From Telopea speciosissima (taxonomy: Eukaryota > Streptophyta > Magnoliopsida > Proteales > Proteaceae), in contig NC_057926.1 in NCBI RefSeq assembly GCF_018873765.1, positions 55,193,378-55,257,377 of the forward strand: a stretch of 64,000 bases of DNA, in the 5' to 3' direction. The notes under the pieces were generated by a model that searched no databases, had not been told where the DNA came from, and worked only from the letters and a program-made list of their open reading frames with translations. Shown here in pieces: positions 1-11,050 of this stretch (the stretch's first letter is position 1; every line of letters starts with the position of its first letter). The translations under genes and the position numbers were made by a program.

Positions 1-480
1 GTTCTCTGTTCTATCCAATCTTTCTAGGTGTTATCAGTCCTCTCTGTGTTTTTTTTTTTACATGGAAGTCGTTGAAGTTTTATTTAGAAAGATTGGTTTC
101 ATCAAAGCTGTTTGAATTGAATTGTTGGATATGTATTTCGTGTTATGCTGAATCTGATGATCTTAACATTTCTGTTTTGTTTCCAATTTCTTCGATGAAT
201 CTGACATTGATTCACCCCCCCTCTTCTGATTCCTACTTTATCTTTTCCTTCAACTTTTTACTTGTCTTTCTTTCTTTGGGGTGGAAAATTACGCATCGGA
301 AACTCGTTGATCGATAAAAAGATGCAGAAACTCGGGGAAGTTTTTGATTACCTAGAATCTTGTTATCACATTCCCGTTCTTGTATTGCTAGTCTTCTTAT
401 TCAGGAGATGGTCATCGACAGCCTACATGTGGCTTTTTGGGAAATCTCAGTATTGTTCTTCCCATTGATTTAAGAGCTTA

Positions 481-640
481 TTTGCTTTCTTCGAATCCCG
501 ACATATCATAGAGCATAGATGCCCGAATGAACTTTTGGGCATTCTCAAAGTTAGTTTGCATTTTGCTTTCTTCTAATCCCAACATATCATATAGTATAGA
601 TGCCCGAATGAGCTTTCAAACATTCTCAAAAGTAGTTTGC
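481..640. repeat. two-copy tandem repeat, 81-bp period
   Basis: Two adjacent copies start at 481 and 562. Both run from a TTTGCTTTCTT motif through a conserved ATAGATGCCCGAATGA block to an AGTTTGC end. They differ by scattered substitutions, so the duplication is not brand new. It lies in the presumed first intron of the sterol desaturase gene, and no coding potential is seen. Confidence 0.75.
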
Positions 641-1033
641 TTTTTTTGCTTTCCACTCAATGCAATGTCATTTGCAGATTTTCTAGTCTTGCCTCAACTT
701 AACTCAGCTCAATTCAATTCAGAATTGTCCCAACTAAATGGGGTCGATTATATGGACCCTTTTTATTTTTCCCCCAATCTGCTCCATTCAAAGCCATACT
801 TGTTTTTAGCCCTAAGCTATGCATGCCTTTCTTCACTTCTCCTATAGTAATTTTGGTCTGCCCTTGTCTCTTTTAGCTCCTTCAATCCGAATTAAATCAC
901 TCCTCCGTACTAGAGCATTCAAAGACCTACTTAGCACACGACCATGCCACCTCAAACAACTTTCTCGCAACTTGTCATATATTGGAGCTACTCCTAAATT
1001 AGTCTTAATATGTTAATTTCATATTGGAAAAAA

Positions 1034-1195
1034 GAACTCTGTCCGAGAGTGTGGGCGCTGCTCCCATACACAAAGGTGGGGCGAAATGACCACCCTGCCC
1101 CATGAAATATGAAAATGTCACCCCTGTTGATCCCTCCACACACGCTCCCATTGGCCCCCATGTTGGCGTAGGGGCTACGCTCCCAAATAGAGAAC
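1034..1195. mobile_element. small MITE with imperfect terminal inverted repeats
   Basis: The left end (GAACTCTGTCCGAGAGTGTG) and the right end read in reverse (GTTCTCTATTTGGGAGCGTA) form imperfect inverted repeats about 25 bp long. Alignment to the second RTE copy near 27350-27410 shows the block as an insertion, because the LINE sequence resumes on both sides. The ends resemble those of the MITE at 14920-15038. No transposase is encoded. Confidence 0.6.
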
Positions 1196-2494
1196 GCATT
1201 CCCTTATTTTATCTTTTCTAGTTTTACCAATTAACAATCTCAACATCCTCATTTGGGCTACACTAAGTTTGTTTATATGTTGTTTCTTTACTTCCTACCA
1301 TTTAGCTCCAAACATCATTGTTGGTTGTATAATTGTCCTAAAGAATTTTCCTTTTGATTTTTAAAGGAATATCTATCACACAACACTCCGAATGCACCCC
1401 TCCACCTCATACACCCTATTATAATTCTTTGTGCAGCATCATCCTCTATTTCTCCTTCTTTATTTATGATTGAACCTAGGTATCGGAAAGTTTCACCACC
1501 CCACTTTCGGTCCTATTGTTACTAAAGTTACACACCATATACTCTGTTTTTGTTCTACTTGTCTTATTTTTTGTTCCGAGATTGATCTCTATATCTTCCA
1601 ACTTCGCATTAATCCTTGCTTTTGTTTCATCTACCAAAACTATATCATTAGCAAAAAGCATACACCCAGGGATCTGATCTTGAATCTTTCTAGTAAGCTC
1701 ATCTAAGATTAGTGCAAACAAATACGGGCTTAGAGTTGATCCTTGATGTAATCCAATTGTGATTCGAAATTCACTACCCTATCCGACAGTTCTTATACTA
1801 GTCACTACACCATTATACATATCTTTAACTATATCCACATACTTACTCGAAACACTTTTCTTCTCTACTACTGGCCAAACTAACTCTCTAGGAACTTTAT
1901 CATAAGCTTTTTCTAAGTCAATAAAGACCATATGGAGATCCTTCTTATATTAACTAAATCTTTCCATTAGTCTTCTTAGAAAATAAATAGCTTCCGTGGT
2001 TGATCTTCCCACCATAAAACCCAATTGGTTGTCTAAAATATTGTTTTCTTGTCTTAGGTGGGCTTCAATTACTCTCTCACATAATTTTATGATATGGTTT
2101 ATAAATGTTATTCCTCTATAGTTATTATAACTTTGAATGTCATCTTTATTTTTTATAAATCGGACATAATGCTTTTCCTCTATTCATTTGGTATTTTTGT
2201 GCTTATAAATTGTAATCTTCTTAAACAACTTACTTAGCCAATTTATTCCACTAATTCATAAGTTCTTCCTCACCTCAGTGGGAATACCATATGGACCTGT
2301 TTATTTATTTTCATCTTTCTTAAAGCTTCCTTTACTTCAAACACCCTGATCTTCTGTATAAATCTAAGATTTGTGGTTTCTTGCTAGTTACTAACCACCT
2401 TCTAAAACACTATTACTCATATTGTTTTCATTCAGTAAGTTATAGAAATGGGTTTTCCATTGCTCTTTAATCTCATCATAATTAATACACTATC

Positions 2495-2548
2495 ATAAAA
2501 GGTCGTACCCAGTGCACAGGGCTCCCGCGTTTACCAGGGTCTGGGGAG
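2495..2548 (-). mobile_element. 5'-truncated SINE fragment with 19-bp target-site duplication
   Basis: A 54-bp insert is flanked by perfect direct repeats TCATAATTAATACACTATC at 2476-2494 and 2549-2567. On the minus strand it ends in GTGCACTGGGTACGACC plus a short T-rich tail, the same type of 3' end as the longer SINE at 22780-22966 and the fragment at 8028-8090. The insert lies inside the RTE relic, so it is younger than that element. Confidence 0.7.
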
Positions 2549-3688
2549 TCATAATTAATACACTATCGTCTTCACTGCTAATGCATTTAGTATAGTTGAA
2601 ATCTCTATTCTTCTTTTCCCTCATTTTAGTTAGTATATGGATATCTTTTTCCCCTCCTTTGTGCCTGAATTTTTATAGAGATCCTCATATTTCTTAGTCT
2701 GTGCTTTCCCTAGTTATCTTTTTAGCTACAGTTTTAGCAGATTTATACCTTTTCAATTCCTCCTCATCCTTAGTCATTGGCCAAGTTTTAAAACTAGATT
2801 TATTAGTCTTAGTGGTTGTGTGAACTTCATCATTCGACCACCAAGTTTTCCTAGATGAATGTTGCTTTTCTTTAGATTTGCCTAGAATTTCTTTAGCTAC
2901 ATTTTTAATATAAGTAGCCTTCTCGTTCCACATCATATTAGTGTTTTCATCGAAGTCCCACATTCCTTATGTTACGTATTCATGAGTAAATATCTCCAAG
3001 TTTCTCCTTTTAAGTTCCATCATCTTATTCTAGGGCAAATAATCTCACATTTTAGTGAACATCACAGAGTAGTTGTATTTGTTTTCTTTTCTCTCCTTTC
3101 AAACTGTATGATCGAAAAAATTAGGCATATGTCATGAATATTTAAGATGTGGAATTTCAATGAACATCGGAGAATAGTTGTGAGAAGTGATGGATGATAA
3201 CATCTAATGATATTGTCATCTTTCCTTGCCTAAATGATGCACTTCTAATTGCAGACTTACCGAGGTTGTGTTGGATCGATACAAATGGACTATCTAGCTA
3301 CCATAGGCTTTGGCTGGTACTTTTGTATGTGCAAGTATTTCAGGTTTCTTGATGCAGGCAGTTTTTATTTTAGTGCAAAGTTACAGTAAATTAAGAGGGT
3401 TGAACACCTCCGTAATTTGAATATATCAGTTTATTTTGTAACTCTTGCTCAGAATCTAGCATACCATAATTTGCTTATTTTTGCAGCTATAGCGACATTT
3501 TACAAGTAATAGCAGATGGTCAAATCACTCTTTGTTTGCTTATCAATTCAAATAACAAGTTTCCTCTTATTCTTCTTATTTGTCTTTTATAAACATTGCT
3601 ACTGTTTTCGGAGAGTTTAAGAAACAAGGGCTTTAACTTATTACTTAAAAGTTGACATTTTCTTGGTGCTTGAGTACTCTTGTTACAG

Positions 3689-6600
3689 ATGCCATACCTT
3701 CAAGAAATGCCATGCTACTGCAAATAATTGTTGCAATGAAGGCCATGCCATGGTATTCTGCTCTTCCAACAGTTTCTGAGTACATGGTTGAAAATGGCTG
3801 GACAAGGTGTTTTCCTAGAATAAGTGACATAGGTTGGCTGGCCTACCTTGTCTACTTGGTGGTTTATTTTGCATTTGTTGAGTTTGGGATCTATTGGATG
3901 CACAGAGAGTTGCATGATATTAAACCTTTGTACAAATATCTTCATGCAACACATCACATCTACAACAAGCAGAACACGCTTTCTCCTTTTGCTGGTAAGT
4001 TCAATTTCCCATTTAATTCATATGTTCTATTATTCTTGCCTGGTTAAAACGAGAAAACCTGAATCTGCTGGTTTATGTTTGCAAATCTCCATTCTAGGTT
4101 TTCATGCCCTAATGTGATTGGCTTGACATGAATATACTTAAGAATCAAACTTCTTTACCAAGTGTCAACCTGGAAGGCTAATATTGCAAAAAATCGCATT
4201 AAAATTGTTTCTTTTGGGTTTTGTGCCATGATTTCAATAACTATTGAAGGAAATCTAAGTCAACGCACAAATGTAGATTTGCAGATAGGATTTCAGTTGG
4301 AGCAAGCCTTAAGCTGTGCTTAGTGTTTGGAATTTTGTTGTTGGTACATGAGCTGTTTCTGATACTCTTGTTTTAATATGTGCTCCTTTGCTCTTCCATA
4401 GTTTCATTGGATTTCTGAATAAGTTCAACCCCATGATAATTGATTGAACTTATGTGGTCTTTTTACTCTTGTTTATAGCAATGATGGTACGTTTTCTCCA
4501 AACCAGTCTCAAATTTTTTTTTTGTCTTTGTGATCTTGTTGAGCAGCTTACTCAACGAGGGAAGCTCATCTCCATGCATATCCTAAACTTACATGGGATA
4601 CTTTCTCGTCCTAAAGCTTTTCTTATCTTCATTTTTCTTTTGGATTTTTTTTTTAATTTTAGATACCCTAATTTGATTTTCATGTTTTTCGTAATGGTTT
4701 CAAGGCAACCCCCATCCCATACCCTCCCACCCTGGCCACTGCTACAACTGGCAAGTGATCTTACCAGCTGACCTTATCAACTGTAGTTTCTTTTACTTTA
4801 AATGACCTATTTTAATGAAAGAATTATAGTCTCCATTGTCACCAGGTTTTTCAATGGTTCTTAACTAATGCTCCTATGGTGGTCTTCATTTAATAGTTTG
4901 GAAATAGTTTGTCTGTTTTCCATTATTTCATACATCACCATTTCCTTTTGAGGGAGTTTTTGGTGGGTGAGGGGAGAAAAGACCATATTAGTTCTAATAT
5001 GTGCTCACTTGGATTGAACACTTTGACTCTGATTCTGGCATCTTGCCCAATAAATATGACGGTTTTGAGTGGTTTTGTTTTGTTTTGTTTTTTTTTTAAT
5101 AGTAATTTGGATCGGTGACCAGACTGACTTGAAAGCATGTCCTAGGATAGTCCAAATGTCCACTCTGCTACCAATTTAAAAATGCTGGCCTCATTAATGA
5201 TCCATCTTAGACACAATGAAAGAAAATCAGACATCTTCTAGTGGCTAAAACAGGCTTTAAATCTTTCTGTGGTATAGTTTGCCATCTTTGCAGAAGATGG
5301 GCTTCTTAAAATTAGATGTGATCTTGATAACAAGTTAAAGATTGAAATAACATTGTGTATAGGAAGTAACTCACAAAAGCCAATGGTAATTTAGATACCT
5401 TGGGTTAATGCATCGTTGTTCTGTATATTTCTTCAACCATAGATATGGATGTAGTAGCTGTGATGCCCATCCATGTTATTTTGCGGGCGTGGCTGCATCA
5501 CCCTGCACAAGATTGCGGACATGGCTGCATGGTGTTGCAGGTGTGGGTGCATCACCCCGCAAATGGTTGCCGTTGTGGCTGCACTGCCTCGCATATGGTC
5601 CCAAGCTTAGTCACATGACATGATTTGAGGCGTGGCTGCATGGTGCTGCGGGCATGCGTGCACTGCCTTGCACATGGTTGCAAACATGGCTGCACTGCCC
5701 CGCATATTTTGCAATGCCTCATACAAAAGAGGTAATTTATTCCATATCATTTTTGCTTAATAAAATCATTTTTATTTGAATTAATATCTTGAGCAAAACA
5801 ATTGATCAAGCCTATTCGAAATTGGTCCTCAATAGCCACATAAACCATTAGGGGATGTTCTCTTGAGGTTATTTATTCCATCACAGTTTTACTTTAAAGA
5901 ACCTCATGAGCCTTTGGGCCCCACCCTTTACCACTCTTAGTTTGTATTATCCTGTAAGAATACCTACTGGGATAATTTGAAATATTCTTTATTTTAACTC
6001 TTTTTTTTGGTAGCCTTCCACAAACCCCCCCCCCCCAAAAAAAATCCCAACCCAGCCTCCCCAACGAGAGCGGGAATCGATCTTGATATGGTCCTCATCA
6101 TTGCACTAGGTAGGCACCTTTAGGAGTGTGTCTATTGCTGACTATCTGGTGACATTTAAAACATCGCCAAATCATAATTTCTTGCCAGGTGGCAAATATG
6201 GGTGGTTCACTGTGATAAAAGACATCACCCCATCTAATTAGTTGAATTTCAGCCTCACTTGAGAATTGGAAGTGCCTCAAACGTGAGTCAAAAGTAACAT
6301 AAATTAACAAGGATGGCACTAGTTTACATTAATATGAAATGATATTGTTAATTTTAATAAACTTTAAACTGACCTTTTTTAAGTGCTTCACATTCTTGGT
6401 TAGAACTAAAATTTGTTGATTGTTTTATTTCAGGTTTGGCATTTCATCCACTGGACGGGATATTACAGGCAGTACCACATGTGATAGCACTCTTCTTGAT
6501 TCCAACCCATTTCATTACTCACATTGTTCTCTTATTTCTTGAAGCTATATGGACAACAAACATTCATGACTGCATCCATGGCAAAGCATGGTCTGTCATG

Positions 6601-6729
6601 GGGGCTGGTTACCACACAATTCACCATACTACTTACCGACATAACTATGGCCACTACACAATATGGATGGATTGGATGTTCGGTACTCTTCGTGACCCAA
6701 TACCAGACTCATCAAAGAAGGTCATGTAA
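3689..6729 (+). CDS. STE1: delta7-sterol C-5(6)-desaturase, partial (exons 2-3)
   Basis: The enzyme introduces the C-5 double bond in delta7-sterols at the ER membrane, on the route to campesterol and brassinosteroids. Two coding exons are visible: 3689-3994, after a TTACAG acceptor and before GTAAGT, and 6434-6729, ending in TAA. They join in phase to give about 199 residues. The fatty-acid-hydroxylase histidine boxes are all present: HRELH and HATHH in exon 2, HTIHH in exon 3. Hydrophobic segments surround them ([20 protein letters not shown] and [19 protein letters not shown]). From memory of the plant STE1/DWF7 family (about 270-280 residues), roughly 70-75 N-terminal residues are missing. 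Exon 2 begins mid-codon, so an upstream exon exists, and I found none in 1-3688. The reading frame shows no break. The family call is secure, and expression is not testable here. Confidence 0.93.
3995..6433 (+). other. sterol desaturase intron 2
   Basis: This 2.4-kb intron runs from GTAAGT to TTTCAG. It is AT-rich with long T runs and holds the GC-richer minisatellite at 5480-5715. A homopolymer tract of C then A lies near 6024-6046. No exon-like segment is seen between the two coding exons. Confidence 0.8.
5480..5715. repeat. degenerate minisatellite in desaturase intron 2
   Basis: About seven irregular units of 32-36 bp share a GTGGCTGCAT-CACC-CGCA-ATGGTTGC pattern. The block is markedly richer in G+C than the surrounding intron. 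Units alternate between GGCTGCATCACC, GGCTGCATGGTG and GGCTGCACTGCC forms. No coding role is apparent. Confidence 0.65.
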
Positions 6730-8027
6730 TAAACTATACTACCATGGAGTTCTCTTTTTGCCTCTCTTTCTCTCTCATGTAATAGACTTGTCTACCATGG
6801 AGCTCTCTTTTAGCCTATCTGTTGTTGTTTAGCATGCTTAGATTGAGGCTCAGCTCTACAGGGTCAGTTACTTTGACCTTTCTTTCTCTTTATTTGGTTG
6901 GAATACTTCTGATATCGAATGAGGAATATTCCTTGGATGTAGGTGATACAGGTTGATTTCTGGCAACAGCGTTCCCTTTGGTTTTCATCTCAAGAATTTA
7001 TAATTGGAGACAGAAGCATCTATCTGTTTGGATGTGTCTTCACTCCTCACTCCCCCCCCCCCTCCCCCCCAACAACAAAAAACAAAAAAAGAAGAAAAAT
7101 CAATGTTTCAAATGTCAGACTAAGACTATAGATGACTAATGGTTGAGCCGGAATCTTGCTAGTATATTTGATCATGTTTGGGTTGGTCAGATAAGCAATG
7201 AAAAACAATGAAGCTGAAGATATTGTACAGCAGGCTTAGTTTGTTGCTTTCTGTGGAAAGAAAACCTGCATTAGTTATTGGACTGAGTTTACCTTCACTT
7301 CGTCGTGGGCATGGTACCGTGATGCCCAAGGGGAGGGGTAGTTTCGACCCCAAACAATGGAAGGTGTGAGGGTATCACCAATGGGGAGGGAATTCTTCCT
7401 CTCCCACAAGTGAAGGAAAATTTTCGTCCCCTGATGCCGGGCAGTGTTCTTTCCCTTGAATGCTAAGAAAAATTTTAACCGGAATAAATGTTATGAAATC
7501 TTTTTTGTTTTTTATGGTATAAATGCAATGAAATTGATGGGCTGGCAGAACGAAAATTGGTTTAACATTAGAAATGGGCTTTAAGAGAACGGAATAGGTA
7601 TTCGGTATTCCCAGATCAGAATCGAATCGACTATCACTAGGATTGGTCACTTTTTGATTGATTTGAAAAAGAAAAAAAAAGTTCCGAAAGTCTTTTCGAA
7701 TCCCAAACCCACCCTCCTCCGGTATGAATCATTTTGCGCCCCTTTATTTCTGGGGACAGGACCAAGCTGCCCTTAAGATTTCCCAAAAAAAAACTTTGCA
7801 AAAAAGGTGGATGTATTTTTCCTCGCACATGATGGAGAAAAACTTTCTCCTACAAATTTAGTCACAAACAGTCTATTATTGTTTGCGTACTTATGCTTAC
7901 AGCTGCACCATTGGATTGAGGCGTGTTTGCATCCATATATGGTTGAACTCCTGAAAACATTACAATTCTCTCCATATCTAATCATTTTCGTCGGTAAGCG
8001 AGTGATGATTAAAATTGATACATTTTT

Positions 8028-8090
8028 TATAATAATGGGTGTACCCAATGCACCAGGCTCCTGCCACTACAAAGTATGGGGAAGGTCATA
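8028..8090 (-). mobile_element. short SINE fragment with long target-site duplication
   Basis: About 60 bp containing GGTGTACCCAATGCACCAGG on the plus strand corresponds to the same SINE 3' end as at 2495-2548. It is flanked by imperfect direct repeats at about 8005-8027 and 8091-8113, sharing ATGAYTAAAATTGA and a partly conserved CATT continuation. The orientation is minus. Confidence 0.55.
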
Positions 8091-9129
8091 ATGACTAAAA
8101 TTGAGGCATTGTTTGCTATGTCTTTTTGAAATAGATTTTGAATCTAGAAAGTTTTTTTAAATGAGAAAATGGAGAAGAAATGGATTTCAGAATACATTCT
8201 AGACCTAGAATTATTTGAAAAGTGCGTACAACAAAACCTTAGACTTGAATTGGTGGTGCATCTATGGGATCATCTACGTGACTAAAAATTATACTTTCAT
8301 GTTAACTGAATTATTAAGATTTAAAAAACATAATGAATGACATGTTTTTGTAGTTTCAACTATGGGAAAGAAAACACTACCTAGTCGCGGTGCGTGACCT
8401 CTGTACTTAGACATCGGGCCGTGCAAAATGATCGCTATATCCTCTTAGAGTTTTGCTTTTCCACGGAAACACAATGGTCATTTCACGTAATCCTGTGTCT
8501 AGTTGCACGTGATCAGGTGGTGTTCTTTCTCCCTTCAACAATATATGTTTTTTTTTTTTAATAAATTTTTTTATTGCAAAAGAATATATTAAAGACAATC
8601 AACCACATCAAATCAAATAATGAGAAAAAGAATCAATTTGGACTATGGAGTTAACTCTTTAATAGGTTGCATTTATTAAGTTTTCCAAGGTTTAGATGTC
8701 ATATTGTGAAGTGATGATTATTGACTTCCAATCCGATCCAACAATTAACGCGTCTCTGTCCATGTCCATGCTGAAATTCTTTCATCAGTCATTGAAACCC
8801 ATTTGGTTTCAAGGAGGATAGTCAGACACTCAGTCAATGGTCAATGGCCCTCCTATGACCGACCTCGATCAATTAATGCCTAAAAACCATACTCTAGTTA
8901 ATAGATACTACTATAAACTCTGTCTTATCATTCTTCTATTCCAAATAAATTATAAAGGAGGAATTAATTTTCATTTTTTTTTTAAAAATCTCTTTGGACG
9001 CGGTTATTGCTATATATCTTGACTTAGTCATCCATGGAAGAAGATCTTTCATGCTGAAGTCTGCAGCACTATTATAATAATTGGTTTATTATTTGAAAAT
9101 AGATCAATCGAATAAGTACTTCCAGCCAA

Positions 9130-9410
9130 GTGCGTCTCATGGTGACTTGCATATAACTCAGGGTTGCGTCGAATCGCAAGGGAGGATGCATTTGGCTTTC
9201 CAGTTTTGAGAAACAGGTAATCCTCTTTATTGGGATTTTTGTATAGGGGTGAGCTGCTTTATTGAGTTTTTGAGAGATATTTGTATCTTCTCGGGTTGGA
9301 TAAGGTGGGAATGTTCCCCTTTGTATTCTTTATTCATTGGTTTTGATCGTAATAAAATCCTAGGGACTGGCCAGGGTCCTAGATAAATTCGGATTAAAAA
9401 AAAAAAAAAA
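9130..9410 (+). mobile_element. 5'-truncated L1 3' end with poly-A and target-site duplication
   Basis: A 281-bp insert ends in a long A run (to 9410). It is flanked by direct repeats AAGTACTTCCAGCCAA (9114-9129) and AAGTACTTCCATCCAA (9411-9426), with one mismatch. The last bases before the A run (GGCCAGGGTCCTAGATAAAT then TCGGATT) resemble the 3' terminus of the larger L1 at 27803-31583 (CAGCCCGGGTCCCAGAGAAT then ATTCGGGTT), so both probably come from related L1 families. Only 3' UTR sequence is present. Confidence 0.75.
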
Positions 9411-10249
9411 AAGTACTTCCATCCAAATGTAGTGTCGAGTCGACCCCATTGATCTTATTAAGGCGGCATTTGTAAGGAGAGACTGATATTCATAGAAAAA
9501 TCCCATCCGAATCAAATCCAGAGGGGTCATAACTTTCACTCTCTCATCCTCATACGTTCCATGGACCCCTCTCTCTGTGTTCTGCGCACAATCCGTAGCA
9601 ACTTAATTTTTGATCGGCCAAAACTCTAATGGCCTAAAACCTCAAAGATTCTGAGAATCGAAAGTCAAAACGAATTTTGTGGTCAGAGTAATTTTTGGAC
9701 CGACTCATTATACAAAATCAACTAGATTAATGGCTAAACATAATTCCATTCCCAAAGTGTTCCTCGAGAGTTAAAACAAAAATCACCAAAAGCACTTCGG
9801 CAATGTGTTGTTCAATGGTAGCTAAAATCAAGGGATTATTCAATTTTGCAGTTTTTGCACCGGTTTTGATGTTGAGAAGATTTTTTAAGAACTTATGGAT
9901 TGGTTGGACCAATAGAAGTTCACTCGATTAAATCGAAAGTACATACGAACTAGGGTTCTACAATGATTTATTGATTGAGCCAAAACTTTAGGATCAAAAT
10001 TACACATTTAAAGGGGTGTACCAATCCATTGAAGTTTTGCGCACGATTTAGGAATTTTGGTTTTTTTTATTTTATTTTAATATTAGTTGGTTTTCTATTC
10101 TATTTAAGTTTCATTTTCCTTTATAATCTGATCTTCTTATTTATCGGTAGTTTTAGATGAAGTAAAGATGATCTTGAATTTTATAAAAGAAACAGTTTTG
10201 TTTGCTATCTTTCGAACATGGATCATGTTTTTATACAAGTACTGGCCAA

Positions 10250-10527
10250 GTCTCTCTAGAATCCACTCCTCTCCTCTTGTGGATCCCACAGTGGATTTCA
10301 TGTGACAAGCCCTAAAAAGCCTTGGATGATACTTGTACAAGGACACACGATCCACGCTCGCCAAATTAATGCTTGGTTTGATCGAAGGTGGACCTTGTCC
10401 TTGTAAAAATACCATCCAAGGTCCTCCAAGGCCACTCACATGGAATACATTGTAGGACCCATCATAGAGAGAGTGGATTCTATGTGGGTGGTCCTGGAGG
10501 ACCTTAGACGGTGCTTGTACAAGGACA
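10250..10527. repeat. fold-back repeat element
   Basis: A motif of about 26 bp occurs three times: CCTTGGATGATACTTGTACA at 10320, its inverse with CTTGTAAAAATACCATCCAA at 10397-10421, and CCTTAGACGGTGCTTGTACA at 10502. CTAGAATCCACT (10255) and AGTGGATTCTA (near 10470) form a further inverted pair. The pattern fits a decayed non-autonomous DNA element about 0.5 kb upstream of the CBP60 start. Confidence 0.55.
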
Positions 10528-11050
10528 GGATCCGATCTCGGTCTGATCCAAGCGGTTCAAAATACCAAACAGATCTGGCTTTTAAGGCTATTTAATAACG
10601 ATGTCGTGGGAATTGATTTATTGCACTGTGAAAGTATAAAGCTTCTAACGCGTTAGCTCCAAGCCTCCAATGTTTTGACGTTCTGCCACACGCATGGTCC
10701 GACCGTCCATGAGAGAGAGAGAGAGAGATGACTTGGTTGGGAGACTGACGTCGCGAAGTTTACATCAGGGAGCTAAGGTCATTGATATCTTCCTGGCGCC
10801 TGCTCAGTTGTTTCGTGTTCTCTTCCCAGAAATTTCGGTTTCACTCTATTTTATTTATTTATTTTTTCTAAATTCGCTTCCTTAGAATTTATATTCACTT
10901 CGCGTGGTGCAGGGGTTACCCCCAAATCCCAAAAGCTCAAAGCAGTTTTCCAACACTTTCTTTATCATCTCCGTCGTCGTCATCGTCGTCCTTGTCCGCC
11001 TAATTAACTCTTATACATACCGTCCCCCTCAGTAGCCGCAGTAAGAAAGA

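Larger units (their letters stand above)
690..3010 (-). mobile_element. RTE-type LINE relic
   Basis: Read on the minus strand, this is a decayed non-LTR retrotransposon. A segment at 2694-2963 matches the linker upstream of RTE reverse transcriptases (WNE, KEILGKSK and TWWSNDEV blocks). A segment at 1476-1721 carries the RT palm region with a FANDIVLVDET motif in place of the usual FADD. The 3' end, near 690-760, has the typical RTE tail seen as AAATGGGGTCGATTATATGGA on the plus strand. Stops and frameshifts interrupt it throughout. A second, shorter copy of the same 3' end lies at 27068-27570. A MITE (1034-1195) and a 54-bp SINE piece (2495-2548) are nested inside. Confidence 0.8.
6730..11050. 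other. intergenic region between desaturase and CBP60 genes
   Basis: This 4.3-kb stretch has no convincing gene. It holds poly-C and poly-A tracts near 7050-7090, a SINE fragment (8028-8090), a short L1 tail with target duplication (9130-9410) and a fold-back repeat (10250-10527). The last 150 bases before 11051 are rich in CGTCGTCATC-type triplets and are probably the CBP60 5' UTR. A short AG microsatellite lies near 10710-10727. Confidence 0.7.

Noticed and set aside
483-643. CRISPR-like direct repeats
   Set aside because: Only two adjacent 81-bp copies with no spacers, in plant nuclear DNA; an ordinary tandem duplication.
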